Notes: generated from the sequence alone by a model not told the origin. A stretch of 64,000 nt of DNA from JAZUOT01 sp045604805 (GCA_045604805.1 JAZUOT010000030.1:41903-105902); one strand, 5' to 3'. Counted from the first letter of the stretch, positions 1 through 9,792 are shown. Translations and numbers: made by a program.

Positions 1-17
1 AATCATACTCACCAGTT

Positions 18-3000
18 ATGTCAGCGATTTCAAAATCAAAGAATTATTCTAGGTTTGAGAACACATCTCGCAGATGCTTACTAAATTTACCCTATTTTGA
101 TTTTAAAGAACTAAAAGACTCATTGCCGCTTGATGGTGTCATTTGGTGGCGTTGTTCGCATGCGATGCCTGGCCGTAAGCCGTTTGATGAATATGGCACT
201 ACTGTAGCGAATATGATAGTACGCGATTCGACAGAATGCCTTTTCAGGGATTTAAGTGATGCTTCAAAAACATTGCAAATAGAAACATGTAAGGATAGTA
301 TATTAGCAGTAGTGGGTCTGAGCAAAGAGGGGGTATTTTATGATAGAGAAGGGAAACCTGGTAATATTATTAAGGAGCCATTTTTTATAGGAGAAGGAAA
401 TGGCTATACTGAAGAAAATGTAAAAGAACTATTAGTAAATATTGCCAAAAAAGTGCCCGTTCATGATCGCTTTGAATTTTTAGCTGACCTACTCTCTCAG
501 ATTAGAGATTACGATAGAATCTTTCAGATGTACGATAAGAAATATGATAGATTTAGTCCAAAAGGAGAACTTCTGGTACGGTTGCTAACGCATGTCTTTT
601 TAAATCTTTCTAGCCCCGAAGATATAACTAGTTTTCTTAGCAAAATGGTCTTGTCTATATATCGTAAAAATGAGTTCAGAGACTCTTTTGTGGCAATGGA
701 AATATTTCTTAATACAGTATTTGAAATTGCGAATGGAATCCAAGATCACGAAGAAAGAATGAAAGTAATAACTCTTGTCGGGGAGTTAATATATAATAGA
801 TCAATAGCAACATCATTTTACAATACTGATCGTAACTTTGTGTTGATCAAATATGAACATAAAAACGAAATGGCTGCAAAGTTTTTGAATAGATTCCTAT
901 TAAACGCATTAACCCCAAAAGATAGACTACAACTTGAAGAGCTGATCCAAGTCCTTTTATACTTTGAGCCTGTTGAAAAAATAAATAGTCAATTTGCAGG
1001 CATGCTTATCAAAGGACTCATCGAAAGACCTAATGGAGAAAAAAATATAGTCGACGTTATCTTTATCCTTTTAACTACTCCTTTTGTGTTGCGTAGTAAT
1101 TACCTTATGAGTTCTAGAGGCAATATCTCATCTGAATGTCTGATTGGAATTTTTAGCGAAGCTCAAAAACTCGTCAATAAACATGATAAATTTCCAGTAG
1201 AACCTGAATATTTGACAGACGTTATAAGATATTTACTTGATAGATATATAGTTCGAATTTTTAAATCTGAAGATAAAACAACTCTTGGAGGTCTGGGTGT
1301 ATGTGAAACGTGCATAGATATAATTGTACAGATGTTAGCCAAAGTAGCCAAAGAACAAATACCAGTTATCTTTAATAGTATTCTTCAGGATTATTTTGTT
1401 CCTAAAGGTATGTCCAAAGCCATCATAGAAAATGGAGGTTTTCGTCGTAATTCGTATGAACGCGAATGCGCTTGCGCTACATTTTTGCTAATATTCCTCC
1501 ATAAAGTTATGCTTCGAGCACCAGAGTATGATGTTGTCAAAGAGCTTTTTACACGTCTTCAAACCTATAGCCTAGAAATGGAGAAAGCCTATTTTGAAAA
1601 TCTCTTTACTACTGAAAATTTCTGTATGAAAATATGCGCTCGTTTAGTTAACGGAATCATATTTTCTCCGCAGTCTTTGTTAGCTCCGTTGAATATTAGT
1701 GGCGTGTTAAGGCATTTTTTCTATTTAGTAGAAAGAGAAGAGCGTATATACAGAGGAATCCACGATGTGGAGGCTGTACAACGGGAAATTGAAGAAGGGA
1801 AAAAACCAGTTAAAGAAGAGAAAAAACCACGTCATTTATTACTATTCCGATCATCAAGTCGAAAAGAGCAGCCAAAAGAGCAGCCAAAAGAGTTTGTATC
1901 AAGCGAACAACTATTAACCGAATTACAGTGCGATGTAATGAAGGAGGAATCTACAAAAGTATCAAAAGAAAAAGACCAACTTGCTGGTTTCAATGAAAAA
2001 ACAGAAGGAGACCTACTCAGTAAAATTGAAGCTAAAAAAGACGCCGAAAAAAAAGTAAGAGAGCAACAAAAAAAAATAAAAGATTTAACAAAAGAAGTAC
2101 AAAAATTAGAAAAAAAGATAGTAGACGAAAGATGCGATCTAGACTTGGAAAATGATAAATTAAAGGAATTCACGCGTGTTAGAAATGTAATGGAAAATTT
2201 AGTGGAACAACGGAACGCAGAGATAAAAAAAATAGACGAAATACCTGAAAATGAGCAAAGACCAGAAGATGTAGAAAGAAAAAAAGAAATGGAGCGCTCA
2301 ATTGCGAACCTTGAAAGTGAAAAAGATAGACTTGAAAAAGAAAAAAAAGAATGCGAGGATCGGTTAAGTGAGTTAGGCAAAAATTTGGAAGATCTAGAAG
2401 GAGAATATGGCAAAAAACAGGGTGAATTAGACGCTGCAAAGAAAGATTTAGACTCAGAAGTAAAACAAATGACTGAAGCAGAAAAGGAGTTATCAAAAGG
2501 AATTAAAAGTGGAGGAGATGTAAATTACTCAATAACAATTAGTCAAAGGGACCTAGACCTAGTGTTTGCAGGGAATTTAGAAACCGCAGAAAAGGAGGGA
2601 CTTGCAAAGCTAAAAAATCAATTAGACGATAAAGAAGCTAGCTTAGAAAAGGCAAAAGCTGAATTAGAAAATAAAAAAAAGGACTTTGAAGAGCAAAGAG
2701 ATACTTTACTGCAGGAAAATGGAATAGAACAAGATACATTAAATCTGAGCGAGGATCCTGTTAAACAAGTAGAAGCAATAAGAGAAAAAATAAAAGAAAA
2801 AATAAAAGACCAAGGAAAAGAAGAAGAAGAAAGAAATGCAAAAGATAAAGAAGAAAAAATACTAGAAAAAATGGCGAAAGAATATGAACTTGAAGAAACA
2901 AAACTTGGACAAGAAATAGAAAAATTAGAATATGAAATATATGTAAAAGAATTATCTATGGTAAGCTTATCAACAGACTTACTAAAAGACATAACAGAAA

Positions 3001-4775
3001 CATATGGCAGCCCAGAAAAAGCGATATCTGCTAAAAAGAAGGATGTAGAGGATGAAAAACTAGACGAGGAAGACAGAACTAAGCGGATCGAAGTCTCAAA
3101 AGGGATAGTACGTGCAAAGCAGGAAGAATTATCGAAAAAAAATGATATGTTATCACGAGCGTCGGCAACTGTACTAAGAATAGAAGAAGAATTAAAAATT
3201 AAAGTAGCCGAATTAGAAGCCGTACGAGAACGCTCAAGCCGAATAGATGTTGAGATAACAGAGTTAACCGAACAAAGAAAAGCAAAACATGAAGAACAAA
3301 CAAGAAAACTTGAAGAATTTATTATGCAAGAAGAGGCTAAGGAAGATGCGGGAAAACAATCTTGTTTCAAAGATGATATTCGAAGATTAGCACAAAAAGA
3401 AGCTTTTAACCTACGACAAGAAATGAGCGAATTATCTGAAGAAATCGAGGATCTAGACAATCAAATAAAAGAAAAAAAGCAAGAGAAATTAGCATTACCA
3501 GATAAACTAGAAAAAGCAGAAAAAGCCGTAAAACAAAAAAAAGCTGAATTAAGCTCGGTACAACAGAGTATGGGTAAAGTAAATGACTCAACTCGAGTCA
3601 TTGAAGGGGCACTAAGGCAGGAAGGAGAATATATACTTAAACTTGAAGCAGACTTAGCTTCAATAAGAGAAAGCATAAAACAAAATGAGCAAGAAGTAAA
3701 AAATCTGGAGGCTGTAGCAGCCGCAGTAAATGGTGTGCCATGGTATCTAATTAATGACTGTTTAATCCCAAAAACGGAAGAATTCTACAGAGAATTATGT
3801 GAAAGTAACATGATAGGAAAATACTTCCATAAATCTTTCAATAAGGTAAGATTAGAATTACAACAATTTAGGAGCGACTCAATAGGAAAACAAATTGAAA
3901 AATTAAATGAAGAAAAGAAAAAATGTGAGAGAAAATTAAAAAAAACAGGGGAGAAAATAGAACAAACAGAAGAAGAAGAGCTTAAAGCAAATGATGCGAT
4001 TGACCTTATATCAAATGACGATCAATTGTCTGGTGCCCAAAAAATGGCTAAAATGCAACAATGGCAAAAAAAAATTACTGATGCACGAAAGAAACGTGAA
4101 ATTCTATTGGAAGAAGAAAAAAAATGGAAAAACGAATTAGAAAAAATAGAAGAAGACTTAAATCCACTTAAAGAAGTACAGAGAAAGGTAAACGAAGGAA
4201 AGAAAAGAAAAGAAGATATGGAGCGAAAATACCCACAACTAAAAGGATTAGACGAAGCATTAAAAAAATTAGGGCAAGGAAAATTTGACTTATTCTCAGA
4301 ACAAAAAAAGCTAAAAGAAGAAAAAGTAAAAGAATTAAACATAGAAAAAGGAAAAGCAGCAGAAGAAGCAAAAAGAAAAGCAGCAGAAGCAGCAGCAGGA
4401 AAAGTAGCAGAAGTAGCAAAAGCAGCAGAAGAAGTAGAAAAGGAAAAACAGGAGGTAGAAACAAAAGAAAAAGGAGTAGAAAGAACAGAAAAAACAGTAA
4501 AGAAAAAAGAAAGAAAAGCAGCAGAAAAAGAAAAAAAAATAACAGAAGCAGTCAAAAGAAGAAAAGAGTTAGAATCAGAGGCAAAAGAAAGAAGATTAAA
4601 AATGCTAGAAGAAGCGTTAAATGGAACACTCATGCCTACTACAGCAGGAGGAGTAGTAGAAGGAGAAGGAAAAGGAGAAGGAGAAGGAAAAGGAAAAGTA
4701 AAAGGAGAAGGAGAAGGAGAAGAGAAGAAGAAGAAAAAGAAGAAAAAGGAGAAAAAGGAGAAAAAGGAGAAATAG
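18..4775 (+). CDS. Giant coiled-coil protein, unknown function (5' end possibly outside window)
   Basis: I do not recognise this 1585-residue protein. Roughly residues 1-570 look globular, with mixed composition and no motif I can name. From about residue 575 to the end it is almost continuous Lys/Glu-rich coiled coil, with a short KEQPKEQPKE repeat near residue 615 and a Gly/Glu/Lys low-complexity tail. There is no signal peptide or membrane segment. The frame stays open to the left edge of the window, and the 17 bases before the ATG show no Shine-Dalgarno, so the true start (and any N-terminal leader) may lie upstream. The coil half is written almost only in purines on the coding strand, unlike the N-terminal half. 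It resembles in style the leader-bearing coiled-coil protein at 49985-53098, which suggests a related role, but no shared domain is visible. It could be an exported or a cytoskeletal filament protein; function unknown. Confidence 0.8.
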   Translation: MSAISKSKNYSRFENTSRRCLLNLPYFDFKELKDSLPLDGVIWWRCSHAMPGRKPFDEYGTTVANMIVRDSTECLFRDLSDASKTLQIETCKDSILAVVGLSKEGVFYDREGKPGNIIKEPFFIGEGNGYTEENVKELLVNIAKKVPVHDRFEFLADLLSQIRDYDRIFQMYDKKYDRFSPKGELLVRLLTHVFLNLSSPEDITSFLSKMVLSIYRKNEFRDSFVAMEIFLNTVFEIANGIQDHEERMKVITLVGELIYNRSIATSFYNTDRNFVLIKYEHKNEMAAKFLNRFLLNALTPKDRLQLEELIQVLLYFEPVEKINSQFAGMLIKGLIERPNGEKNIVDVIFILLTTPFVLRSNYLMSSRGNISSECLIGIFSEAQKLVNKHDKFPVEPEYLTDVIRYLLDRYIVRIFKSEDKTTLGGLGVCETCIDIIVQMLAKVAKEQIPVIFNSILQDYFVPKGMSKAIIENGGFRRNSYERECACATFLLIFLHKVMLRAPEYDVVKELFTRLQTYSLEMEKAYFENLFTTENFCMKICARLVNGIIFSPQSLLAPLNISGVLRHFFYLVEREERIYRGIHDVEAVQREIEEGKKPVKEEKKPRHLLLFRSSSRKEQPKEQPKEFVSSEQLLTELQCDVMKEESTKVSKEKDQLAGFNEKTEGDLLSKIEAKKDAEKKVREQQKKIKDLTKEVQKLEKKIVDERCDLDLENDKLKEFTRVRNVMENLVEQRNAEIKKIDEIPENEQRPEDVERKKEMERSIANLESEKDRLEKEKKECEDRLSELGKNLEDLEGEYGKKQGELDAAKKDLDSEVKQMTEAEKELSKGIKSGGDVNYSITISQRDLDLVFAGNLETAEKEGLAKLKNQLDDKEASLEKAKAELENKKKDFEEQRDTLLQENGIEQDTLNLSEDPVKQVEAIREKIKEKIKDQGKEEEERNAKDKEEKILEKMAKEYELEETKLGQEIEKLEYEIYVKELSMVSLSTDLLKDITETYGSPEKAISAKKKDVEDEKLDEEDRTKRIEVSKGIVRAKQEELSKKNDMLSRASATVLRIEEELKIKVAELEAVRERSSRIDVEITELTEQRKAKHEEQTRKLEEFIMQEEAKEDAGKQSCFKDDIRRLAQKEAFNLRQEMSELSEEIEDLDNQIKEKKQEKLALPDKLEKAEKAVKQKKAELSSVQQSMGKVNDSTRVIEGALRQEGEYILKLEADLASIRESIKQNEQEVKNLEAVAAAVNGVPWYLINDCLIPKTEEFYRELCESNMIGKYFHKSFNKVRLELQQFRSDSIGKQIEKLNEEKKKCERKLKKTGEKIEQTEEEELKANDAIDLISNDDQLSGAQKMAKMQQWQKKITDARKKREILLEEEKKWKNELEKIEEDLNPLKEVQRKVNEGKKRKEDMERKYPQLKGLDEALKKLGQGKFDLFSEQKKLKEEKVKELNIEKGKAAEEAKRKAAEAAAGKVAEVAKAAEEVEKEKQEVETKEKGVERTEKTVKKKERKAAEKEKKITEAVKRRKELESEAKERRLKMLEEALNGTLMPTTAGGVVEGEGKGEGEGKGKVKGEGEGEEKKKKKKKKEKKEKKEK
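4652..4740 (+). repeat. Purine-only GGAGAA/GGAAAA low-complexity repeat
   Basis: Imperfect tandem GGAGAA, GGAAAA and GAAGAA units encode the Gly-Glu/Gly-Lys then Lys-rich tail of the giant coiled-coil gene. The strand is nearly pyrimidine-free here. Such a tract is prone to slippage. Confidence 0.8.
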
Positions 4776-4793
4776 GAGAAATAGGAGAAATAG
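4743..4793 (+). repeat. 9-nt tandem repeat running through the stop codon
   Basis: Three copies of AAAAAGGAG are followed by two of AAATAGGAG and a final AAATAG. The A-to-T change creates the TAG stop at 4773-4775 and has itself been duplicated, so two further in-frame TAGs follow. The C-terminus of the preceding gene is therefore set by a slipping repeat. Confidence 0.85.
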
Positions 4794-4943
4794 AACAAAG
4801 TGAGGAGTAAAATGAGTCAAATATTTTGTACTGCCGAAACATGGAGGATTTCTAATAACTTTCTTATTTTCACAGCCTGCCAGTATATCATAAATCCTGG
4901 TCTCTAATATGGAAATATTTTCCGTGTTTCTTGCCTATGTAAT

Positions 4944-4972
4944 TTGACTTAACTGGGCTGGTATGTTAGATT
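4944..4972 (+). promoter_or_regulatory. Sigma-A-type promoter for pfp
   Basis: TTGACT at 4944-4949 and TAGATT at 4967-4972, separated by 17 bases. It lies about 45 bases upstream of the likely pfp start and behind the end of the giant gene. Confidence 0.6.
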
Positions 4973-5017
4973 TATCGCTGGTTGACTATTGATATTCAAA
5001 GGGGGACATCTAAAATT

Positions 5018-6259
5018 ATGGGAAATTTAAGAGGAGCTTGTATAATAGGTCAGTCTGGTGGGCCTACGTCAGTTATAAATTCCAGTGCATATGGCGCAAT
5101 AAAAACCGCACTTGAAAGTTCAGAGATTACAAACGTTTTCGGTGCGCTTAACGGCATTAAGGGGATATTGGATGATAACCTGATAGATATGTCTAAGGAA
5201 GAGCCAAAAGAGCTTGAATTATTGAAGTTCACACCTTCATCAGCGCTTGGTTCTTGTCGCTATAAATTGAGTGATCCTAGCGTAGACGATACAGATTACA
5301 AACGCATACTTGAGGTATTCAAAAAATATGATGTTAGATATTTTTTCTACAATGGTGGAAACGACTCAATGGATACTTGCAATAAGATATCCAAGTATTT
5401 GCTGAAGAACGGATATGAATGCAGAGTTATGGGTATCCCAAAGACCATAGACAATGATTTATTTGGAACAGATCATTGTCCTGGCTATGGTTCTGCTGCA
5501 AAATATATAGCTACATCAATGATGGAAATATATCATGATGCGAGGGTTTATGATATCGGAACTATTGGTATAGTTGAAATTATGGGAAGAAACGCAGGTT
5601 GGCTCACTGCAGCGGCGGCTCTTGCTTCTGCGAAAGGAAATGGTCCTGAACTTATTTACCTTCCTGAGATCGATTTTGATATAGAAGAATTTAAGGCGTC
5701 AGTAAGAGATATATATAACAAAACTGGTAAATGTATTGTTGCAGTTTCTGAAGGTGTACGTGACAAAAGCGGTAAACTTATTTCAGAATACGCTAGTGCT
5801 GATAAAGCTAAAGATAGTTTTGGCCATGTTCAGTTGGGCGGATTAGCTTCTTACTTAGCTGATGTTATTGCCAAAGATACAGGTGCCAAAGTAAGAGCTG
5901 TAGAATTAAGCCTCCTGCAGAGATGTGCGGCACACTGCGCTTCAAAAACAGATATAGAAGAAAGTTTTGCTTCTGGTATGGCAGCAGTTCGTGAAGCCAT
6001 CGCCGGTAAAACCGACAAAATGGTAGGTTTTGAGAGGGAATATATAGATGGAGAGTATATTTGTCATATCAAATTGCTTGATCTTGCCGATGTTGCTAAT
6101 ACAGAAAAAAAGGTCCCTAGAGAATGGATAAATTCTGCTGGTAACGGTATAGAACAAGCATTTATAGATTATGCTCTTCCGTTAATACAAGGTGAGACCG
6201 ACCTACCAAAAGAAGATGGCTTGCCTAGATTTGCTAAACTAAAAAAAGTAAAGGTTTAA
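5018..6259 (+). CDS. pfp: Pyrophosphate--fructose 6-phosphate 1-phosphotransferase
   Basis: PPi-dependent phosphofructokinase of glycolysis: it reversibly phosphorylates fructose 6-phosphate using pyrophosphate, in the cytosol. The 413-residue protein has the N-terminal GQSGGPTS phosphate-binding loop (from G11). GGNDS (G113-S117) has Asp116 where ATP enzymes carry Gly, and PKTIDND has Lys142 where ATP enzymes have Gly. Both changes are hallmarks of the PPi-type clade. The ATG at 5018 was chosen because AAAGGGGGA precedes it by 11 bases; an earlier in-frame TTG at 4982 has no ribosome site. The gene appears monocistronic, with its own promoter at 4944-4972 and an 850-base non-coding stretch after it. 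Confidence 0.93.
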   Translation: MGNLRGACIIGQSGGPTSVINSSAYGAIKTALESSEITNVFGALNGIKGILDDNLIDMSKEEPKELELLKFTPSSALGSCRYKLSDPSVDDTDYKRILEVFKKYDVRYFFYNGGNDSMDTCNKISKYLLKNGYECRVMGIPKTIDNDLFGTDHCPGYGSAAKYIATSMMEIYHDARVYDIGTIGIVEIMGRNAGWLTAAAALASAKGNGPELIYLPEIDFDIEEFKASVRDIYNKTGKCIVAVSEGVRDKSGKLISEYASADKAKDSFGHVQLGGLASYLADVIAKDTGAKVRAVELSLLQRCAAHCASKTDIEESFASGMAAVREAIAGKTDKMVGFEREYIDGEYICHIKLLDLADVANTEKKVPREWINSAGNGIEQAFIDYALPLIQGETDLPKEDGLPRFAKLKKVKV

Positions 6260-6440
6260 GTTGATTGTAATATCTTTTAGGTCAATACCGCTTTCATATG
6301 TATACTATTTATACCGTGCATTTGTTTAGAGAAAGGTAACCGAATTTATCTGAACTATAGCGGCCAGGCTGTAATTCTGAGTAGCAGTATGGAAACCGTA
6401 TTAGAAAGAATAACAGGAAAAATATCCAGGCTCCGCGAAA

Positions 6441-6468
6441 AAATGGTATTCTAAGTTGAATACCATTT
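6441..6468. other. 11-bp perfect inverted repeat
   Basis: AAATGGTATTC, a 6-base loop, then GAATACCATTT. It lies 180 bases beyond pfp with no clear U-tract, so it may be a weak or relic terminator. Confidence 0.5.
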
Positions 6469-6915
6469 GTGCTATTTTAGAGTTTTCTGTTGATTTCAGT
6501 AAAGTCATTTTATGTAAACGAAAGTCTGAACACAGTAGATACCGTTGATTAGATGTGCAGAGAAGGATATTTTATAGTCCTAAAGCTTTGGGATGATCTC
6601 TAGCTTCGCTCTAATTTCGAAGTAGCAAAAAAAAGTGGACTGTCGCTTTGCAAAATTAGGACAGTGTTTACGGCGAGTTGAGTATCATGTACCGAGAGAA
6701 GGCAGATTGACAGAATAATTAAAAAGTCATTATATTGTTCGTGAGAGCTTCAATGCTTGAAAAATTATCTGCTCATCATCCATTTCTTATCGCAGAAAGC
6801 CTGTTTGCAGAAAATTTTTCAAACTTTCATGAAGCATATCGTTAATGAATTTTTAACCAAATAACAATGTACCGGAAACTTAGACTACCACGATAGATAA
6901 ATCAATATCTTTATC

Positions 6916-6948
6916 GTACAGTATATACAATACTGTACCATTTTTTTT
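6916..6948 (+). terminator. Rho-independent terminator
   Basis: Perfect 9-bp stem GTACAGTAT/ATACTGTAC with a 5-base loop, then CA and eight T residues at 6941-6948. Oriented for plus-strand transcription. The gene it once served is unclear, because pfp ends 650 bases earlier. Confidence 0.75.
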
Positions 6949-7090
6949 GGATGCAAAAATGTATTTTATCCGCTATTTTATTTTTTCCATACTTTGTTAT
7001 CCATATCTTGTTAGAATAACTCTTATTCCCTCTATCACTTTCCTGTTTCAATTATATCATCATATTTTTGTTGACGGTGCGCTCTAGATA

Positions 7091-7096
7091 TAATCT
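7091..7096 (+). promoter_or_regulatory. -10 element upstream of the radical-SAM pair
   Basis: A perfect TATAAT lies 19 bases before the ATG at 7115. The matching -35 is poor (TTTTGT/TTGTTG-like at 15-17 bases), so this is a moderate promoter call. Confidence 0.4.
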
Positions 7097-7114
7097 AAAA
7101 AATTTATTGTATAA

Positions 7115-8986
7115 ATGGTGGCGGTAATTTTGGAACAAAGCAAGCTTGAAAATATTCTTTTAAAAGTTCAAAGGCCAGGTAGATATGTTGGCGGAGAATT
7201 AAATAGTGTATATAAAAATTTAGATGAGACTGGTATACACTTTGCCTTTTGTTTTCCAGATGTATATGAAATTGGGATGTCATATTTGGGCATGAAAATA
7301 ATATATAGCCTTTTAAATTCTATGGACGGGGTATGGTGTGAAAGAGTTTTTGCGCCTTGGCCAGACATGGAAGAACAGATGAGAAACAACGATATATTTT
7401 TGTATAGTCTCGAAAGTAAAACTGAGCTTTACAAATTTGATATTATAGGTTTTACTCTCCAGTATGAATTGAGCTATACAAATATTTTGAATATGCTAAG
7501 TTTGGGTGGCATTCCACTTTTAGCGAAAAAGCGTAAAGGCTTAGAAAATCTTGTTGTGGCTGGAGGACCTTGTAGCTGCAATCCTGAACCTCTTGCTGAT
7601 TTTATCGATGTATTTTTCTTGGGTGAGGGAGAAAATAGCGTAAGTGAGTTTGTTGATTTGTACAGTAAAAGTAAGGAAAGCGGAGATGATAGGGCTAGCT
7701 TTTTGAGAAAAGCTGCTCAAATTCAGGGGGTATATGTGCCTTCGCTATACCGTATTACTTATAATTCTGATGGAACGTTGGAATCTGTTATTCCTGAAGA
7801 AGGAGCTCCCAAACAAGTAAAGAAAAGCATAGTACTTGATCTTTCCAAATCGCATTTTCACGAAAGTTTTCCTGTTCCTTTAATAGAAGTGGTGCATGAT
7901 AGAGTAGAAGGTGAAATTTTTAGAGGTTGTATACGTGGGTGTCGTTTCTGTCAGGCTGGATTTATATATAGACCTGTACGCGAAAAAGCTGCTGATGTTG
8001 TTAATGAGCAATGTAAGGTCTTATGTCAAAATACAGGACATGATTCTCTATCTTTATGTTCTTTAAGTTCCAGTGATTATTCTCAGCTCAGTGAATTGAT
8101 AAAATTGTTGGATGAATGGACTGAGCAAGAAAAAATTTCGATTTCTCTGCCATCTTTGAGGATAAATAGTTTATCTGATGAGCTTATCAATAAGATCAAA
8201 TCATTTGGTAAATCTGGGCTTACATTTGCTCCAGAGGCAGGTACTCAGCGTTTAAGAAATGTTATAAACAAAAATGTGGACGAAAATGAAATATTTAGCA
8301 CCTGTAAAAAAGCATTCAAAAATGGGTGGACTAATCTTAAGCTGTACTTTATGTTAGGTTTACCTACTGAAACGGAAGATGATATCGTCGCTATACCTGA
8401 GATGGCTAATAAAATCATAGATACATACTATGAAGATAAGACTTTGCCTAAAAAACGCCCACCCAAGTTGACAATAAGCACGGCGGCTTTTGTGCCAAAA
8501 CCATTTACTCCTTTTCAATGGGAAGCACAGGATAACATAAAGACAATGGGAAAAAAACAAAAATTGCTTATAGGTAGTAACAATAACAATAAAGTTAAAT
8601 GCAACTATCATTGCGCTCAAACAAGTTTTATAGAAGCGGTTTTTGCCAGGGGTGACAGAAAACTTTCAAAAGTTCTATTGAAGGCACATAGGCTTGGTTT
8701 AAAATTTGACGCTTGGACCGAATATTTTGATTTTAAAAAGTGGTCGGAAGTTTTTAAGTTATGCAAAATAGATCCAGAATTTTATGCTTGCAGAAAACGA
8801 AATTTTGATGAAATATTTCCTTGGGATCATTTGGATTATGGTATTAGTAAAGAATTTTTAATAAGAGAATGTCAAAAGGCACACCAAACAGAAACTACAA
8901 AAAATTGTAAGGAAGAGTGCCAAAATTGCGGTGCTAATTGTTTTGGTGGGGGTGTTTGCTTTGAAAAAAATACGTGTACGATTTAA
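7115..8986 (+). CDS. TIGR03960-family B12-binding-type radical SAM protein
   Basis: About 620 residues. The radical-SAM cluster motif is C272-x3-C276-x2-C279 in FRGCIRGCRFCQAGF, preceded by a cobalamin-binding-like N-terminal half (SLGGIPLL, VVAGGPCSCNPEPL) and ended by a Cys-rich tail. This matches TIGR03960, widespread in Clostridia and nearly always next to the TIGR03936 partner; its reaction is not established. In relatives the pair stands before ribonuclease G and the L21/L27 genes; that continuation is missing here. The ATG at 7115 has no good ribosome site. A TTG at 7130, preceded by GGTGGCGG and giving MEQSKLENILLKV, is a credible alternative start. Confidence 0.9.
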   Translation: MVAVILEQSKLENILLKVQRPGRYVGGELNSVYKNLDETGIHFAFCFPDVYEIGMSYLGMKIIYSLLNSMDGVWCERVFAPWPDMEEQMRNNDIFLYSLESKTELYKFDIIGFTLQYELSYTNILNMLSLGGIPLLAKKRKGLENLVVAGGPCSCNPEPLADFIDVFFLGEGENSVSEFVDLYSKSKESGDDRASFLRKAAQIQGVYVPSLYRITYNSDGTLESVIPEEGAPKQVKKSIVLDLSKSHFHESFPVPLIEVVHDRVEGEIFRGCIRGCRFCQAGFIYRPVREKAADVVNEQCKVLCQNTGHDSLSLCSLSSSDYSQLSELIKLLDEWTEQEKISISLPSLRINSLSDELINKIKSFGKSGLTFAPEAGTQRLRNVINKNVDENEIFSTCKKAFKNGWTNLKLYFMLGLPTETEDDIVAIPEMANKIIDTYYEDKTLPKKRPPKLTISTAAFVPKPFTPFQWEAQDNIKTMGKKQKLLIGSNNNNKVKCNYHCAQTSFIEAVFARGDRKLSKVLLKAHRLGLKFDAWTEYFDFKKWSEVFKLCKIDPEFYACRKRNFDEIFPWDHLDYGISKEFLIRECQKAHQTETTKNCKEECQNCGANCFGGGVCFEKNTCTI

Positions 8987-9617
8987 GAAAACTGGATATT
9001 GTAAGTATATATCTCATCTTGATCTGGTACGTTGTATGAGTAGAGCTGTAAAAAAAGCTGATTTACCCATGTGGTATACCAAAGGATTTAATCCTCATCC
9101 GTATATGAGCTTTCCATTGCCTTTGCCACTCGGATTTGAAGGGCAAAATGAGATCCTTGATATAAAACTCGATGATAAAATGGAAAATGATATGATTTTA
9201 AGTCTTCTAAACGAAAATCTTCCCGAAGGTATTAGGATAACCAAAGTTTCCAGCCCTAAAGATCCTGTGAGAGATATAAAATATGCTCTTTATCAGATGA
9301 AGTTTTCAGAAGATGGAAAAACTTCTGATGATTTAAGGAACAAATTGAATAATTTATTTTCTCAGAAAAAGATACTGGTAACCAAGACAACAAAATCATG
9401 TGAAAAAGAAATAGATCTCTTAGATCATTTTGAAACTTTTCTAATATCAAAAGATGAACTCTTCGCTAAATTGAGTATATTTTTAGAGGTCGGTAGTGAG
9501 AATAATATAAATCCACTTCTTTTTGTCGGAGCTTTGAAAAAATACTACAAAATTGATCCATTCTACAAAATAACAAGAGTTGATATATTTAATGAAAATA
9601 TGGAGAGAATAGGATAA
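8961..9617 (+). CDS. TIGR03936-family radical-SAM-associated protein (DUF2344)
   Basis: Partner of the preceding radical-SAM protein. Its opening KKIRVRFKKTG, YISHLDL and GFNPHPYMSFPLPLPLG segments are the diagnostic DUF2344 motifs. About 218 residues when started at the TTG at 8961, which sits 6 bases after GGGGGTG and yields the usual family N-terminus. A longer frame from GTG 8931 would add ten residues without a ribosome site. The start overlaps the end of the upstream gene by 26 bases, indicating translational coupling. The function is unknown; some relatives are suggested to act with the radical-SAM partner in RNA or ribosome modification. Confidence 0.88.
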   Translation: MKKIRVRFKKTGYCKYISHLDLVRCMSRAVKKADLPMWYTKGFNPHPYMSFPLPLPLGFEGQNEILDIKLDDKMENDMILSLLNENLPEGIRITKVSSPKDPVRDIKYALYQMKFSEDGKTSDDLRNKLNNLFSQKKILVTKTTKSCEKEIDLLDHFETFLISKDELFAKLSIFLEVGSENNINPLLFVGALKKYYKIDPFYKITRVDIFNENMERIG

Positions 9618-9698
9618 TAACCTCTTTCTTTCCTATTTTTGTAGTAAAATTTCAGATTAATAAAATAAATCAAATCAAAAAATCAGCAACTGTACAGA

Positions 9699-9716
9699 GC
9701 GTACGCACGGTGGTGT
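9699..9716 (+). pseudogene. Group II intron domain V-like fragment
   Basis: The bases GCGTACGCACGGTGGTGT match the 3' strand of domain V/VI in clostridial group II introns (consensus of the type CGTACGTACGGTGGTGT). No intron-encoded protein is nearby, so this is a residual fragment in the 278-base gap 9618-9895. The decayed intron at 14.2 kb carries the same element. Confidence 0.4.
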
Positions 9717-9792
9717 TGGATTTCTGGCATTCAGCTAATAGATGACCTCTTAATAGGGTGTATCAAGAAAGCTATAAATAAAAACAAAAGTT

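Larger units (their letters stand above)
6260..7114. other. 855-base gap: no intact gene, degraded sequence
   Basis: No open frame with a ribosome site is present. Around 6600-6670 the plus strand can be read as a stop-riddled stretch vaguely like a helix-turn-helix protein (EVAKKSGLSL...), too short to assign. Two hairpins (6441-6468 and 6916-6948) and the promoter of the next gene are listed separately. No tRNA or known structured RNA is recognised. The gap is best read as decayed DNA. Confidence 0.5.

Noticed and set aside
1832..3460. Long minus-strand frames rich in Ser, Phe and Leu opposite the giant coiled-coil gene
   Set aside because: They arise because the plus strand is Lys/Glu codons with few T; no ribosome site, no family, and a clear coding frame exists on the plus strand.
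4022..4842. Minus-strand Ser/Phe/Leu repeats opposite the purine tract
   Set aside because: Simple reverse reading of GAA/AAA-type repeats.
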